Shown here piece after piece: positions 37,902 to 47,580 of a stretch of 64,000 bases of DNA; the stretch's first letter is position 1; every line of letters starts with the position of its first letter. The notes beneath the pieces are model-generated. The model saw only the letters and a program-made list of their open reading frames with translations, was not told the DNA's origin and ran no database searches. Origin of the DNA: Bacteroidota bacterium (lineage in GTDB: Bacteria > Bacteroidota > Bacteroidia > Chitinophagales > Chitinophagaceae); assembly GCA_016712665.1 (NCBI GenBank), contig JADJQP010000002.1, positions 310,001-374,000 on the forward strand, written 5' to 3'. The translations under genes and the position numbers were made by a program.

Positions 37902-38549
37902 TCAGTTTTTTGTGTGTTCTTTTTTAAAATACTTGCATGCCTCGCTAATGCCGCACACTTCGCATTTCGGACTTCTGGCCACGCAAATATATCGGCCATG
38001 CAATATCAGCCAATGATGTGCTTTGTGAATCAATTCTTTGGGAAAATGTTGAATCAGTTCCAATTCTGTTTGCAAAGGGGTCTTGCTATTGCTAGTCAGT
38101 CCAATACGATTTGAAACCCGAAATACATGTGTGTCCACAGCCATATTGGGTTGATTGTCGATAACAGAGGTTATGACATTGGCCGTTTTGCGGCCTACCC
38201 CTGGCAGTCGAATCAGTTCGGCAACCGTCATCGGCACCTTTCCCCCAAATTCATCGACAAGCATCTTGGCCATACCAATGAGATGCTTGGCCTTATTATT
38301 TGGATAACTAATACTTCTTACCAGCGGAAACAATTCTTCAAAGGTGGCAAGCGCCAGCTCCTTCTCGCTGGGAAATTTTTGAAAAATAGCAGGGGTCGTC
38401 ATATTCACCCTTTTGTCGGTACATTGCGCCGACAGAATAACAGCTACCAACAATTGAAACGGATTATCGTACAACAATTCGGTTTCAGCATTCGGTGCAT
38501 TCTCACTAAAATAAGTAATGACATACTGATAGCGCTCCTTTTTGGTCAT
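37902..38549 (-). CDS. nth: endonuclease III
   Basis: 215 residues. Helix-hairpin-helix IRLPGVGRKTANVI (near 112), catalytic aspartate in NMAVDTHVFRVSNR (near 138), catalytic lysine in LSAQCTDKRVN, and the 4Fe-4S cluster cysteines with spacing C-x6-C-x2-C-x5-C near the C-terminus. Base-excision repair of oxidised pyrimidines. Monocistronic. Confidence 0.97.
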   Translation of the reverse strand: MTKKERYQYVITYFSENAPNAETELLYDNPFQLLVAVILSAQCTDKRVNMTTPAIFQKFPSEKELALATFEELFPLVRSISYPNNKAKHLIGMAKMLVDEFGGKVPMTVAELIRLPGVGRKTANVITSVIDNQPNMAVDTHVFRVSNRIGLTSNSKTPLQTELELIQHFPKELIHKAHHWLILHGRYICVARSPKCEVCGISEACKYFKKEHTKN

Positions 38550-38723
38550 GAGGTAAAATTATATTATATTTTGTTATCAGCGACATCTCTTTAAGCAACT
38601 ATTGGGCGATGGCACCGTTCCACTGCTTTTCATTATTCAGCAAAATTTGTCTACTTTTAAAAGTTGTTCGCTTTATAGGTACGAAGCGAAACCCAACACC
38701 TTTCAATAACCAATCAAAAAACC

Positions 38724-39686
38724 ATGAATACAAGAAATCTTCGTACGGCCTTGCTGGTAATTGGCATTCCTGTGGTATATGCCCTTTTGCTCAGACTATT
38801 TTTCGGAATCCACACCTGGGCAGATATTTTCAAGGTTATGTCCCTTTCTTTTTTGGTATGCCTTCCATTTATCGTGGGTGCGCTAACTATCTATTTTTCC
38901 GCTATCGAAAAGGTTCGAAAATGGGCCTACCGACTTTTTATCCCATGGATTCCCATCTTTATTTTTTTTGGTATCACACTGGCCTTCCAAATTGAGGGAT
39001 GGGCTTGCTGGCTGATGGTGTTGCCACTATTTTTGGTGGCCGCTTCGGTAGGTGGTCTCATAGGCGGCTATTTAAAATTGAAAAAACGCGACGATAGAAC
39101 CTATTTATCACTTCTCTGCTTATTACCCTTGTTCATCTCACCCATTGAAAGCTTTATTGGTTCTATTCCGGGTACTTACAAGGCATATACCTTTATCGAT
39201 ATCAACGCACCGGCCGAAAAAATCTGGGCTAATGTCACCCGAGTGCTCGAAATACAAGAAGAACAAGACAAGGGATGGCTAACCAAATTTCTAGGGTTCC
39301 CACGACCACTTCATGCCGAACTTGATTTTGAAGGAATCGGCGCCAAAAGGGAGGCTAGATTTACCAATGGATTGATTTTTCATGAAACCGTTTCAGAATA
39401 TACCCATCTCAAAAAAATGGTATTTTCTATTAAGGCGTATCCTCATGAAATACCTTCAACCACTATGGATGAACATGTAGTGATAGGAGGGCAATTTTTT
39501 GATGTGTTAAAGGGTACCTATGAGTTGGAAAAGATAAATGAAACTACCAACAGACTTCACCTGTATAGCCATTTTACCTTGAATACAACCTTAAACTTCT
39601 ACGCCAGTTGGTGGGCACGGTGGATTATGCAAGATATTCAAAACAATATTCTGCAAATCGAAAAAAAACGCTCTGAACAAGAGTAG
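38724..39686 (+). CDS. membrane protein with a C-terminal SRPBCC-like domain
   Basis: 320 residues. Four hydrophobic helices in the first half (about 10-32, 40-62, 72-92, 95-118) and a fifth near 130-150. The second half (about 160-310) starts TFIDINAPAEKIWANVTRV, the usual start of SRPBCC/polyketide-cyclase-like domains, and ends with LYSHFTLNTTLNFYASWWARWIM. It could bind a lipid or other hydrophobic ligand at the membrane. No characterised homologue is recalled. Next gene is an ABC exporter, but a promoter box separates them. Confidence 0.75.
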   Translation: MNTRNLRTALLVIGIPVVYALLLRLFFGIHTWADIFKVMSLSFLVCLPFIVGALTIYFSAIEKVRKWAYRLFIPWIPIFIFFGITLAFQIEGWACWLMVLPLFLVAASVGGLIGGYLKLKKRDDRTYLSLLCLLPLFISPIESFIGSIPGTYKAYTFIDINAPAEKIWANVTRVLEIQEEQDKGWLTKFLGFPRPLHAELDFEGIGAKREARFTNGLIFHETVSEYTHLKKMVFSIKAYPHEIPSTTMDEHVVIGGQFFDVLKGTYELEKINETTNRLHLYSHFTLNTTLNFYASWWARWIMQDIQNNILQIEKKRSEQE

Positions 39687-39808
39687 GTCTAAATGTCCGA
39701 TAATCCCTCAAAAAATACCATAAAGAACGATAATTCGCCCTTCATCATTTAACACATTTCAATGGTATATACATTCTATATTTGTTATTCCGTTTTACAC
39801 CAACACAA

Positions 39809-40693
39809 ATGAATCAAATAGTAACAATAAACGAGCTCCAAAAATCATACGCCACCGTACGAGCCTTAAATGGCATCAGTTTTTCCGTTCCAAAAGGTTC
39901 GGTTTTTGGCGTACTGGGACCCAATGGTAGTGGCAAAACCACCTTACTAGGTATACTGCTAAATGTACTTAAAGCCGATCAGGGCCATTTTGAATGGAAT
40001 GGCTATGCCGATGCAGAGGAAGCCCGAAAAAATATCGGATCCCTTCTCGAAACGCCCAATTTCTATCATTATATGAATGCGGTCGACAACCTTCATATTG
40101 TTGCAGAAATTAAAGGAAAAGGAAAAGAGAACATTGACGATGCGCTTAAAAAAGTACAACTTTATGAAAGACGACATTCAAAATTCAGCACCTTCTCATT
40201 AGGTATGAAACAGCGACTTGCCATTGCTTCGTCCTTAATTGCCAACCCCGAGATACTGGTACTCGATGAACCTACCAATGGTCTCGACCCCGAAGGCATT
40301 GCCGAAATAAGAGAACTGATTATTCGCCTGAATCGTGAAGGCAAAACCATTATTATGGCGAGCCATTTATTGGATGAAGTAGAGAAAGTTTGTACCGACG
40401 TCGCCATCTTAAAAAAGGGAAACCTTTTGAGTGTGGGGCCTGTAAGTGACGTTTTGAGCGATGAAGAATTGATTGAAATCGGATGTGATAATATGCCTTT
40501 ATTAGAAACGATCCTCAAATCTAATCCTAATGTGCATATTAGATCAAACGAAAAATGGATACTAGCCTCTTTAAAAAATAATATGAGTGTAGCGGATGTC
40601 AACAAATCTTGTTTCGAACAACAAATTATTCTGACCCATTTACAGCAACGCAAGCGAAGCCTTGAAAGCAAATTTATCGAACTCACTCAGTAA
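39809..40693 (+). CDS. ABC-2 type transporter ATP-binding protein
   Basis: 294 residues from the ATG at 39809. Walker A GPNGSGKTT near 38, signature FSLGMKQRLAIASSL near 135, Walker B ILVLDEPTNGLDPEG near 155 and switch histidine in IMASHLLDEVEK. The type matches bacitracin/lantibiotic-resistance-like exporters (CcmA family). A TATATTTG box lies at 39777-39784. It forms an operon with the permease 64 bases downstream. Substrate unknown. Confidence 0.93.
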   Translation: MNQIVTINELQKSYATVRALNGISFSVPKGSVFGVLGPNGSGKTTLLGILLNVLKADQGHFEWNGYADAEEARKNIGSLLETPNFYHYMNAVDNLHIVAEIKGKGKENIDDALKKVQLYERRHSKFSTFSLGMKQRLAIASSLIANPEILVLDEPTNGLDPEGIAEIRELIIRLNREGKTIIMASHLLDEVEKVCTDVAILKKGNLLSVGPVSDVLSDEELIEIGCDNMPLLETILKSNPNVHIRSNEKWILASLKNNMSVADVNKSCFEQQIILTHLQQRKRSLESKFIELTQ

Positions 40694-40700
40694 GCACCCA

Positions 40701-40750
40701 TCTTCAAATCACCTCATCTTCAAATTTTCAAATTAACAAATTTTCAAATC
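40701..40750. repeat. AT-rich TTCAAATTTTCAAA spacer repeat
   Basis: The spacer contains repeated cttcaaat / ttttcaaatt units in tandem array. Similar cattttcaaattttcaaa stretches appear before lgt (about 25925-25945) and a shorter form before asnS (about 62515). It is probably a short dispersed intergenic element of the genome. No gene function visible. Confidence 0.5.
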
Positions 40751-40757
40751 CTTCTCC

Positions 40758-41545
40758 ATGCAATTATTAAAAATAGAATGGCTTAAAATAAAAAACTACC
40801 GCACTTTCTGGATACTCATTGGCATCTTTGTGAGTTTGTATCTAATTTGGAATTATGGCCTGAATAAATTCTTTGTGCAGTTAAATAGCAGCTCTATGAA
40901 TTTCACTTCAGAGTCCTACTCATTTCCCTACGTTTGGAATACCATGGCTTATGTGTATAGCTGGTTTGTATTTTTTCTATGTATGTTTTTGATCATTAGT
41001 ATGGCCAATGAGTATACCTTTAAAACACAACGGCAACAGATTATTGACGGCATGCATCGCCTCGATTTTTTGCATGCAAAGTTTTGTTGATTTTGGCCGT
41101 AAGCGTTTGCGCCAGTCTATTTTATGCGGTAATCTGCTTTTGCTTTGGACTCCTAAGTGGCGGCAGTGGTATGTTTGAACAAATTCACATGTTGCTGTAT
41201 GTATTTATATTTACGGTAAACTATCTGTCATTTGCGGCCCTATTGACCCTCTTTGTAAAACGTTCGGGATTAAGCATCATTATATTTTTGGCCTATATCA
41301 TGTTAGAGGCCGGTATTGGTGCCTATATTAATATGAAATTCAATACTAAGATTGGAAATCTGATGCCTTTACAAAGTAGCGACGAGTTACTGCCCCTTCG
41401 TAGTTTAGATAAAATAAAAAGTTTGGTCAATCAGGGTTCCAGTGCTAGTGATATTCCCATTTTCGTATATATACTAGCCAGTTTGGCTTTTATTGCGCTG
41501 TATTATTACCTAGCTAGAAGAAAAATGCTGCAAAGTGATTTGTAG
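40758..41545 (+). CDS. ABC-2 transporter permease, frameshifted
   Basis: Two frames joined by one missing T in the run 41082-41085: LDFLHAKF continues as LLILAVSVCASL. The joined protein is 262 residues with about six membrane helices and an end of LARRKMLQSDL. It is the membrane partner of the ATPase just upstream. Permeases of this kind (ABC-2 membrane family) export lipids, peptides or antibiotics. The missing base is at a T homopolymer, as in many genes of this window. Confidence 0.85.
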
Positions 41546-41547
41546 TT

Positions 41548-41573
41548 AGGTCTTGAGGATGCCAACCTTTTTT
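41548..41573 (+). terminator. probable terminator after the ABC permease
   Basis: AGGTCTTG pairs imperfectly with CAACCT around a short loop, followed by T6 at about 41568-41573. It starts three bases after the stop codon. Confidence 0.45.
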
Positions 41574-41747
41574 GTTCCACCTAGGTATTCGAGATATTCG
41601 GCTCTGTGGCATCCCGTACTAAATAGTAAGAAAGTGCTCTGAACGTCCGTCTTCTCAAAGTTTCACACCTCGTGCATGCTGAGGCTCGTTCCACGAAATG
41701 TTCATTCTTGCAAATGGTATTGTTGTATATATTTTTATTAAAGTTTA
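41574..41747. other. intergenic stretch without recognisable gene
   Basis: I see no ORF with family similarity. It contains a GAGGCTCGTTCCACGAAATG sequence near 41680, of unknown nature. The stretch separates the plus-strand ABC operon from the minus-strand T9SS array; the next element on the right is a decayed gene tail. Confidence 0.4.
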
Positions 41748-41860
41748 TCATTCAATTTGTACATTCCTCATTTCATTCTCACAACCAAGATAATACATTC
41801 CCTAGGCAAAATGCATTACCTGAATTTCATCTTCCATTGTGGAAAATAATGGTTTGCCTT
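41748..41860 (-). pseudogene. decayed C-terminal tail of a further T9SS propeller protein
   Basis: Reverse translation of 41860-41748 gives GKPLFSTMEDEIQVMHFA, one in-frame stop, then GMYYLGCENEMRNVQIE and a TGA. It aligns with the last 38 residues of gene C (GELLFSTKADEIDVRHFAKG, then YYLRCENEVVKVVVE). The match breaks off upstream at a ctcgctggcg sequence that also borders the spacer repeat. So it is the relic of a fifth copy of the tail, lying downstream of D in transcription direction. It is broken by a stop and several substitutions. Confidence 0.8.
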
Positions 41861-41869
41861 TGTAAGCTA

Positions 41870-41975
41870 GCCCCTCGCTGGCGCAAGAATGGAGCGTTGC
41901 CATTGTGTGATTGCCTTCTTGTGTCCATATTGCTTTTTCATTGCTCATACATTTCCTTCCTCAAAAATTAACTTG
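41870..41975. repeat. duplicated spacer, copy 1 (after gene D)
   Basis: About 105 bases, nearly identical to 43568-43670 with only a handful of mismatches. The similarity continues into the 3' ends of genes D and C. It contains CGCTGGCGC-AGAATGGAGCG, an element with a palindromic core also partly present at 55648-55656 (gcgctggcg). Confidence 0.85.
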
Positions 41976-43486
41976 CTATTCAACAACAACCTTTACCACT
42001 TCATTCTCTACCCGAAGATAATACATACCCTTCGCTAAAAACGTCATATTTATTTCATCTGCTTTGGTAGAAAATAATAGCTCGCCCAAAACACTATACA
42101 ATTCCTTCTTTTTTCTTTCTGCATTTTTGATGTAAAAAATAGTGGATGCCGGATTAGGATAGACTTCTAATTGCTTACTACCAACTGCCAACTGCGAATT
42201 CTCAAGTGGCCAACAAGGCTGCAAAGGCCCTAGATTAAAATCAGGCATATTTGGTGGTGATGTGCTTGCCCCATTAAATGCTGAGAAATCTAAACAAAAT
42301 TGACAAAAATCACAACCGGCTCCCTTAATGTTTGGCTTGTTAATGACATTATTGAAAGGTTGATAGCCACTATGTTTACCCATATATATCCTACCATCAA
42401 TACCTTTTTGCAGTTGCCCAAAAAGTGAATACTCTGCTAAAGTATCGTAACGGTGTACTAAATACCATGCTTGTACACTATCGGGGTTATTGTATTCATA
42501 TTGATAGGTATTGAAGTATTTATTAATATACAAAAAATTATCGTTGGGTGAAAAACAAACTCCCAAAATAGTTGAATCTCGTTTGCCTTGATTATCAAAA
42601 AAAGGATAATTAGTAGAATCTATTGGGACATTTATCGTTTTGGGGTTACTCAATAAACCTGTACATCTGTCAAAATCTGCTATATATAGTTGCGCTCCCA
42701 AATTTACCCCACCAGTAGCAAAGGCATATTTACTTCCGTTAGTACTAAAACAAGCCTGACCAAAAATATCTGCAACTCCAAAATGCGGTTCAGCAAAACT
42801 TTGCACATGTGACAATTCTACCGTATCTTTAGTAACCAAAAAAGTATAAACAATATTGGTATCAAAACCCTGCTTCAATAACCACCAGTCATAACCATTA
42901 GCATGACGGCAAGCCATCATACCTACTTTTGCCAGAAAGGTATTTGTAAGAATGGGAATATTTTTTGTACCACCTTTCCCATGCCTCCATTCAGATTCAT
43001 GTCTACCACATGATATTGAAACAAATCAAAGGGCGCTCTACCATCTCCCAAGGGATTACTTATCCAATAATCGTACATGCTATCTGTAATGGTTGGGGTA
43101 AATACATAGTACAAACCAGAACTTCCTTTTGGTAGTATCAATGAACCTTGCGTCGCTTGCCCATCAGGGTACGGGTTATGATGATATATTTTAACAGGCA
43201 CCAAACTATCTCCATTCTCAATAATATTACCTGTGGAATCATACAAAACATATCCATTAGACATGAATATCAATCTGCCTGTAGAGCTGTCACAAACTGT
43301 ACTTGATGATGTGGTAAATGATAATCCATTAAAATTTGGAAAGATTTGACTTGTAATTGGTTTTGCAGTATCATTAAACCTAATTAACATTGCCCCCCCT
43401 CCTGTTACCCATACATTGCCGCTTTTATTTTGAGAAATACAATTAAATGATAAAAAAGTACAGAGAACTATCAGATAAAATTTCAT
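41976..43486 (-). CDS. T9SS propeller-like secreted protein D, frameshifted
   Basis: Frames 43486-42923 and 42920-41976 join when one A is added to the run at 42966-42961, giving 503 residues: GKVVQKNIPILTNTFLAKVG. Signal peptide to NCISQ, a propeller-like body with recurring GSKYAFATGG, LYIADFDRCTGLLSN and CFSPNDNFLYINK (about 30-420), a linker of NSQLAVGSKQLEV, then the type A sorting domain (VYPNPASTIFYIKN, to the end). Likely exported by T9SS to the cell surface; ligand unknown. Its N-terminal two thirds is closest to gene A, whereas its last residues and downstream spacer match gene C, so it is a mosaic. Confidence 0.85.
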
Positions 43487-43492
43487 GATTTT

Positions 43493-43567
43493 TTATTTTA
43501 GAATATTAAGTTTCCCAATTGTTTTCTTCATATTGGCAAATTCTATTTCATAATGATATATTCCATT
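43493..43567 (-). pseudogene. 24-codon remnant of the giant gene's C-terminus, before D
   Basis: The minus strand reads NGIYHYEIEFANMKKTIGKL then NILK-stop. The giant protein ends NGIYHYEIEFANMKKSIGKL then SILK, so only two of 24 residues differ. The similarity stops exactly at the ccccgctggcgcg border of the spacer repeat. It ends 7 bases before the ATG of gene D, as the giant gene's end precedes gene A. It is the shortest of the three tail copies in this array. Confidence 0.9.
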
Positions 43568-43670
43568 CCCCGCTGGCGCGAGAATGGAGCGTTGCCATTG
43601 TGTGATTGCCTTCTTGTGCCCATATTGCTTTTTCATTGCTTATACAGTTCCTTCCTCAAAAATTAACTTG
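43568..43670. repeat. duplicated spacer, copy 2 (after gene C)
   Basis: Counterpart of 41870-41975. In this copy the CGCTGGCGCGAG border is joined to the giant-gene tail remnant; in the other copy it is joined to a propeller-gene tail remnant. It therefore marks recombination end points. Confidence 0.85.
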
Positions 43671-45197
43671 TTATTCAACAACAACCTTTACCACTTCATT
43701 CTCACACCGCAGATAATATATTCCTTTGGCAAAATGCCTTACATCTATTTCATCTGCTTTGGTAGAAAATAATAGCTCGCCTAGCACATTAAACAATTCC
43801 TTTTTATTGCCGTTTGCATTTTTTATACAAAAAACCGTGCTTGTTGGATTTGGAAATATCTCTATTTCATCCTTTTCCCCTTTTACTACTTCATTAGATA
43901 ATGGGAAACACGGCTCTTTCTTAGGCATATTAAAGTTGGGGATATTAGCTAATGACACAGTATAATCGCATGAATCACAATACAAACAAACTTTACAAAA
44001 ATCGGATGCCATTCCCTTATTGTTTGGCTTGTGTATTAAGCTATTGTAACTACCATTACCGCTAAGTTTACCTACATAAATTCTTCCATCAATACCTAAT
44101 TGCAAGTGCCCCTTTTCTACATCGCCAACAACAGGTGGAATTTGAGGTATAAAATACATTGCTTGCAAACTATCTGCTTCATGCAAGTCGTATTGATACA
44201 TGTTATACCGACGTGATATATATAAAAAACTGTCGTTTGGTGAGAAGCAAACACCAGTTATTAAAGAATCCATGCACTGCCACAAGGTATCTAAAATGGT
44301 ATGAGTAGAATCATAAGGCACTTTAATTTCCTTTACATTGCTTAATATTCCATAACACCTATCAAAATCAGCAATAAATAAATGTGCTCCATCTGATAAA
44401 TATCCACCAGTTGCAAATGCATATTTACTGCCATCGCTGTTGAAACAACTCTGCCCAGCTATACCATAGTAGCCAAATATTGGTACAAAAAACGTTTGCA
44501 CCGTATCTAATAATACAGTGTCTTTGGTAACCAAAAATGTATAAACGGTATTTGCATTCGCTCCCTGCTTGAGTAACCACCAGTCATACCCGTTAGCATG
44601 TTTGCAAGCCATCATGCCTGTTATATTAAGCTCTTCATTTTCCAAAATAATTTTCTTCTTCTGAATTACCTTTCCCATACCTGCATTTGCATTCATATCC
44701 ACTACATGATATTGCAAGATGTCAAATGGAAATCGACCATCACCAAAGGGATTTGTATTCCAATAGGTGAACATGGAATCAGTTACAGATATATTAAATA
44801 TATAGTATTGATTACTACTTCCTTTTGGCAATATGATAGAGCCTTGGGTGTAGATTCCACTTGAAGGACAACAATTTGAATTATAAAGCTTAGTATTTAC
44901 TAATGAATCCCCATTTTCAATGATATTTCCCATGGTATCATACAAAATATAACCATTGCAAAGCATTCTCAGCCCACCAGAAACACTATCACAAATATTA
45001 CTTGTAGCATTTCCAAATATTTTTATTGGTACAAATGGAAAGTAATGTCCTGTTTGGGGCATACTTGTATCTCCACTAAATTTTAGATAATTGGCACTAC
45101 CGCCGTAAATAACTGTATAACCCCTTTTGTCCTGGGCATTTACTTGCGTTGAACATATTAGTATCCAAATCCAAACAATTATCCAATTACTTTTCAT
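43671..45197 (-). CDS. T9SS propeller-like secreted protein C
   Basis: 508 residues, uninterrupted. Signal peptide to TQVNAQ. The body shows GMMACKHANGYDWWLLKQG, GSKYAFATGGYLSDGAHLFI and GVCFSPNDSFLYISR, shared with A, B and D; the start (DKRGYTVIYGGSANYLKFSG) groups with B. The sorting domain starts IEIFPNPTSTVFCIKN. It lacks the NSQLAVG heptad linker present in A, B and D, having SNEVVKGEKDEIE instead. Its ATG overlaps the end of the 286-residue cassette upstream by 11 bases (ATGAAAAGTAA), implying coupled translation. Confidence 0.88.
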   Translation of the reverse strand: MKSNWIIVWIWILICSTQVNAQDKRGYTVIYGGSANYLKFSGDTSMPQTGHYFPFVPIKIFGNATSNICDSVSGGLRMLCNGYILYDTMGNIIENGDSLVNTKLYNSNCCPSSGIYTQGSIILPKGSSNQYYIFNISVTDSMFTYWNTNPFGDGRFPFDILQYHVVDMNANAGMGKVIQKKKIILENEELNITGMMACKHANGYDWWLLKQGANANTVYTFLVTKDTVLLDTVQTFFVPIFGYYGIAGQSCFNSDGSKYAFATGGYLSDGAHLFIADFDRCYGILSNVKEIKVPYDSTHTILDTLWQCMDSLITGVCFSPNDSFLYISRRYNMYQYDLHEADSLQAMYFIPQIPPVVGDVEKGHLQLGIDGRIYVGKLSGNGSYNSLIHKPNNKGMASDFCKVCLYCDSCDYTVSLANIPNFNMPKKEPCFPLSNEVVKGEKDEIEIFPNPTSTVFCIKNANGNKKELFNVLGELLFSTKADEIDVRHFAKGIYYLRCENEVVKVVVE

Positions 45198-46047
45198 ATT
45201 GCAAAATATTTAGTTTGCCGCTGTAGAAATTTTTACTTAGCTTTATTTTGTAACTATATATTCCATTCGGCAATACTGGCAACAGTACCTTTTGAGCAGC
45301 AACACCAGCCTTAATTGTTTGCTTTAAAATTGTATTGCCTAATAAATCGGAGAGTTCAAACTCTCCGTCTTCAGGTAAATCTGAAATAAATATAGCATCA
45401 CGTGCAGGATTGGGATATACCAAAATATCTTCAAATTTATCAGTAGCAATTTTTATGAAATCTACTTTGTATGAGTTATTATTTATGCCTTGAAGCTGTG
45501 TCAATTTATTTGCTTCCTCATTTGTTTGTTCTTCATATAGGCTATCTAAATTTACATATCCATTATCACCATTTTTATTTTGGCCCTGTGTGCATGTAAG
45601 GCGGTCATTATATTGCGTTATTGGGCTATACACACCCCACAGCACTCTTGCTTTGTAAACTGCAGACCCTCCAACAAAGGGGCACAAATGGGCAATAAAT
45701 GCCAATTCTGTCTTTTGCAATTCCGAAATACTATCTTTACCGTATCTTGTCAGTCGTAAGGCAAAATTATTAATCGTTTGCTCATACAGTTCATAGTCAT
45801 TATTACTCGAAATATTATTATTTTCATCCACTGCTTCATTATACAAATTCACCATTTCAATTTCTGAACCCTTAAAGTCAAATAATACATTCATCGCAAT
45901 GTCAGTTTGCGTAATATCGTGAATGGTAGAATTAGCATAATTATTGAAAAAATTGGTTAGAATCAAACTACTATTTCGCAGGGCGTAAATTGTCTGAACC
46001 TTGATTACACAGATTAGAGTGATTACTATGATGCATGACTTACTCAA
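45187..46047 (-). CDS. stand-alone copy of the giant protein's C-terminal cassette (286 aa)
   Basis: From residue 23 on (LRNSSLILTNFFNNYANSTI) it follows the C-terminal 330 residues of the giant protein: NNDYELYEQTINNFALRLTR, LCPFVGGSAVYKARVLWGVY, QYNDRLTC, GQNKNGDNGYVNLDSLYE, then a type A sorting domain (ILVYPNPARDAIFISDLP). The start is a TTG at 46047 overlapping the stop of gene B by eight bases; no in-frame ATG precedes the homologous part. The first 22 residues (SKSCIIVITLICVIKVQTIY) are hydrophobic and signal-like but arise from an AATCTGTGTAATCAAGGTTC intergenic-repeat-like sequence. It could be a functional secreted protein or a relic still open by chance. Confidence 0.7.
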   Translation of the reverse strand: MSKSCIIVITLICVIKVQTIYALRNSSLILTNFFNNYANSTIHDITQTDIAMNVLFDFKGSEIEMVNLYNEAVDENNNISSNNDYELYEQTINNFALRLTRYGKDSISELQKTELAFIAHLCPFVGGSAVYKARVLWGVYSPITQYNDRLTCTQGQNKNGDNGYVNLDSLYEEQTNEEANKLTQLQGINNNSYKVDFIKIATDKFEDILVYPNPARDAIFISDLPEDGEFELSDLLGNTILKQTIKAGVAAQKVLLPVLPNGIYSYKIKLSKNFYSGKLNILQYEK

Positions 46048-47580
46048 TTATTACTTTCTTTGTTTGATACCCGCAACGAAGATAATAAACTCCTTTCGAT
46101 AATCTTCTAACATCGATTTCATCTTTTGTGCTTGCCAATATTAATTGCCCTATGCTACTATACATTTCCTTCTTTTTCCCTTGCGCATTTTTGATGTAAA
46201 AAATAGTACTACCCGGATTAGGATATACCTCTAATTGCTTACTACCAACTGCCAACTGCGAATTCTCAAGCGGCCAGCAAGGCAGCAAAGGCCCTAAATT
46301 AAAATCAGGCATATTAGCTAAAGATGTACTTACATCGAGTCCAATTTCATTCCTCAAACACTTTTTGCAGAAGCCACAAGCGCTTCCTTTTAAGTCTGGA
46401 AAATTTATTACGCTATTTTGTTTACCGCTGGCGTCTCGTTTGCCAATATATATCCGCTTATCTATTCCTTTTTGAAGTTGGTAGTAATTTACTGACCACT
46501 GATATATCGTATCAGGGCCGTGCTGTACATGATACCATGCTAAAATGCTATCAGGTTCGTTTAATTCGTACTGATAAAGGTTAAATCCCTTTGAAATATA
46601 TAAGAAATTATCGTTTGGAGAAAACGCCAGACCGGTAATTGCAGTATCTTTTTCACCGGGATAGATAGTGTCAAGAATAGTATTTGAAGAATGAAGTGGG
46701 GAGTGCACTGATTTTGGGTTACTTAATAAACCAGTACATCGGTCAAAATCTGCAATAAATAATTTATCGCCTTGACTATTTACACCCCCTGTTGCAAAAG
46801 CATATTTTTCCCCATCTGTGCTGAAGCAACTTTGACCCCAAGCATCATATAGACCAAATTTGGGTTCAGAAAATCCTTGAGTAAATATTAAGTCCACGTT
46901 ATCTTTTGTTACCAAAAATGTATAAATTAAATTCGTATCAAACCCTTGCTTAAGAAGCCACCAATCATATCCATTGGCATGACGGCAAGCCATCATACCG
47001 ACTCTTGCCAATTCTCTATTTGTAAGAAGTGGAATATTCTTTTGTACCACCTTCCCCAAGCCACCATTCGCATTCATATTTACAATATGATACTGCAATA
47101 AATCATAAGGGAATTTACCTAATTGCGGATTTACAATCAAATAATTATACGTACTGTCAGTGATAGTTGGGGAAAATACATAGTAAAAACCATTGCTTCC
47201 TTTTGGAAGAATTAAAGAACCTTGTGTATTCGGAATGCCTGCCGGACAGCAATTTTGTGCATATATTTTATTCGGCTGCAAACTATCGCCATTTTCTATT
47301 ATGCCACCAAGTGTATCGTATAACCTCATTCCATCACACAGGAATCTTAAATTCCCTGTTGCACTATCGCAAATGTTACTGTGTGAATTCCAGAATTCAT
47401 ATGGTTGGTTTGGATAGGTAGTATCTGGAAAGAGCACACCTACAATTGGTTTACTTGTATCGCCATCAAATTTTGCAAATAGGCCACTTGTGCCAAAGAC
47501 CGATGTATAACCAGATTTATTTTGAGCATTAATACCAATTGAAAAGAAACAATTAAAAAAAATAAGAAAATGTATTTCAT
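46040..47580 (-). CDS. T9SS propeller-like secreted protein B, frameshifted in the signal peptide
   Basis: The ORF with homology starts at 47437, but an ATG at 47580 (MKYIFLFFLIVSF) followed by one added T in the run 47545-47542 gives SIGINAQNKSGYTSVFG and a proper signal peptide. Joined length 513. The body (GMMACRHANGYDWWLLKQGF, GEKYAFATGGVNSQGDKLFI, GLAFSPNDNFLYISKGF) is as in the paralogues and closest to C. Linker NSQLAVGSKQLEV, sorting domain VYPNPGSTIFYIKN, end QTKKVIIE. Its ATG overlaps the stop of the 192-residue cassette (TAATG), so the two are coupled. Confidence 0.86.

Noticed and set aside
40162..40686. Minus-strand ORF of 174 residues opposite the ABC ATPase
   Set aside because: Shadow frame of a gene with clear Walker motifs on the plus strand.
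41672..41971. Plus-strand ORF of 99 residues
   Set aside because: It runs antisense through the decayed propeller tail and the duplicated spacer, with no family features.
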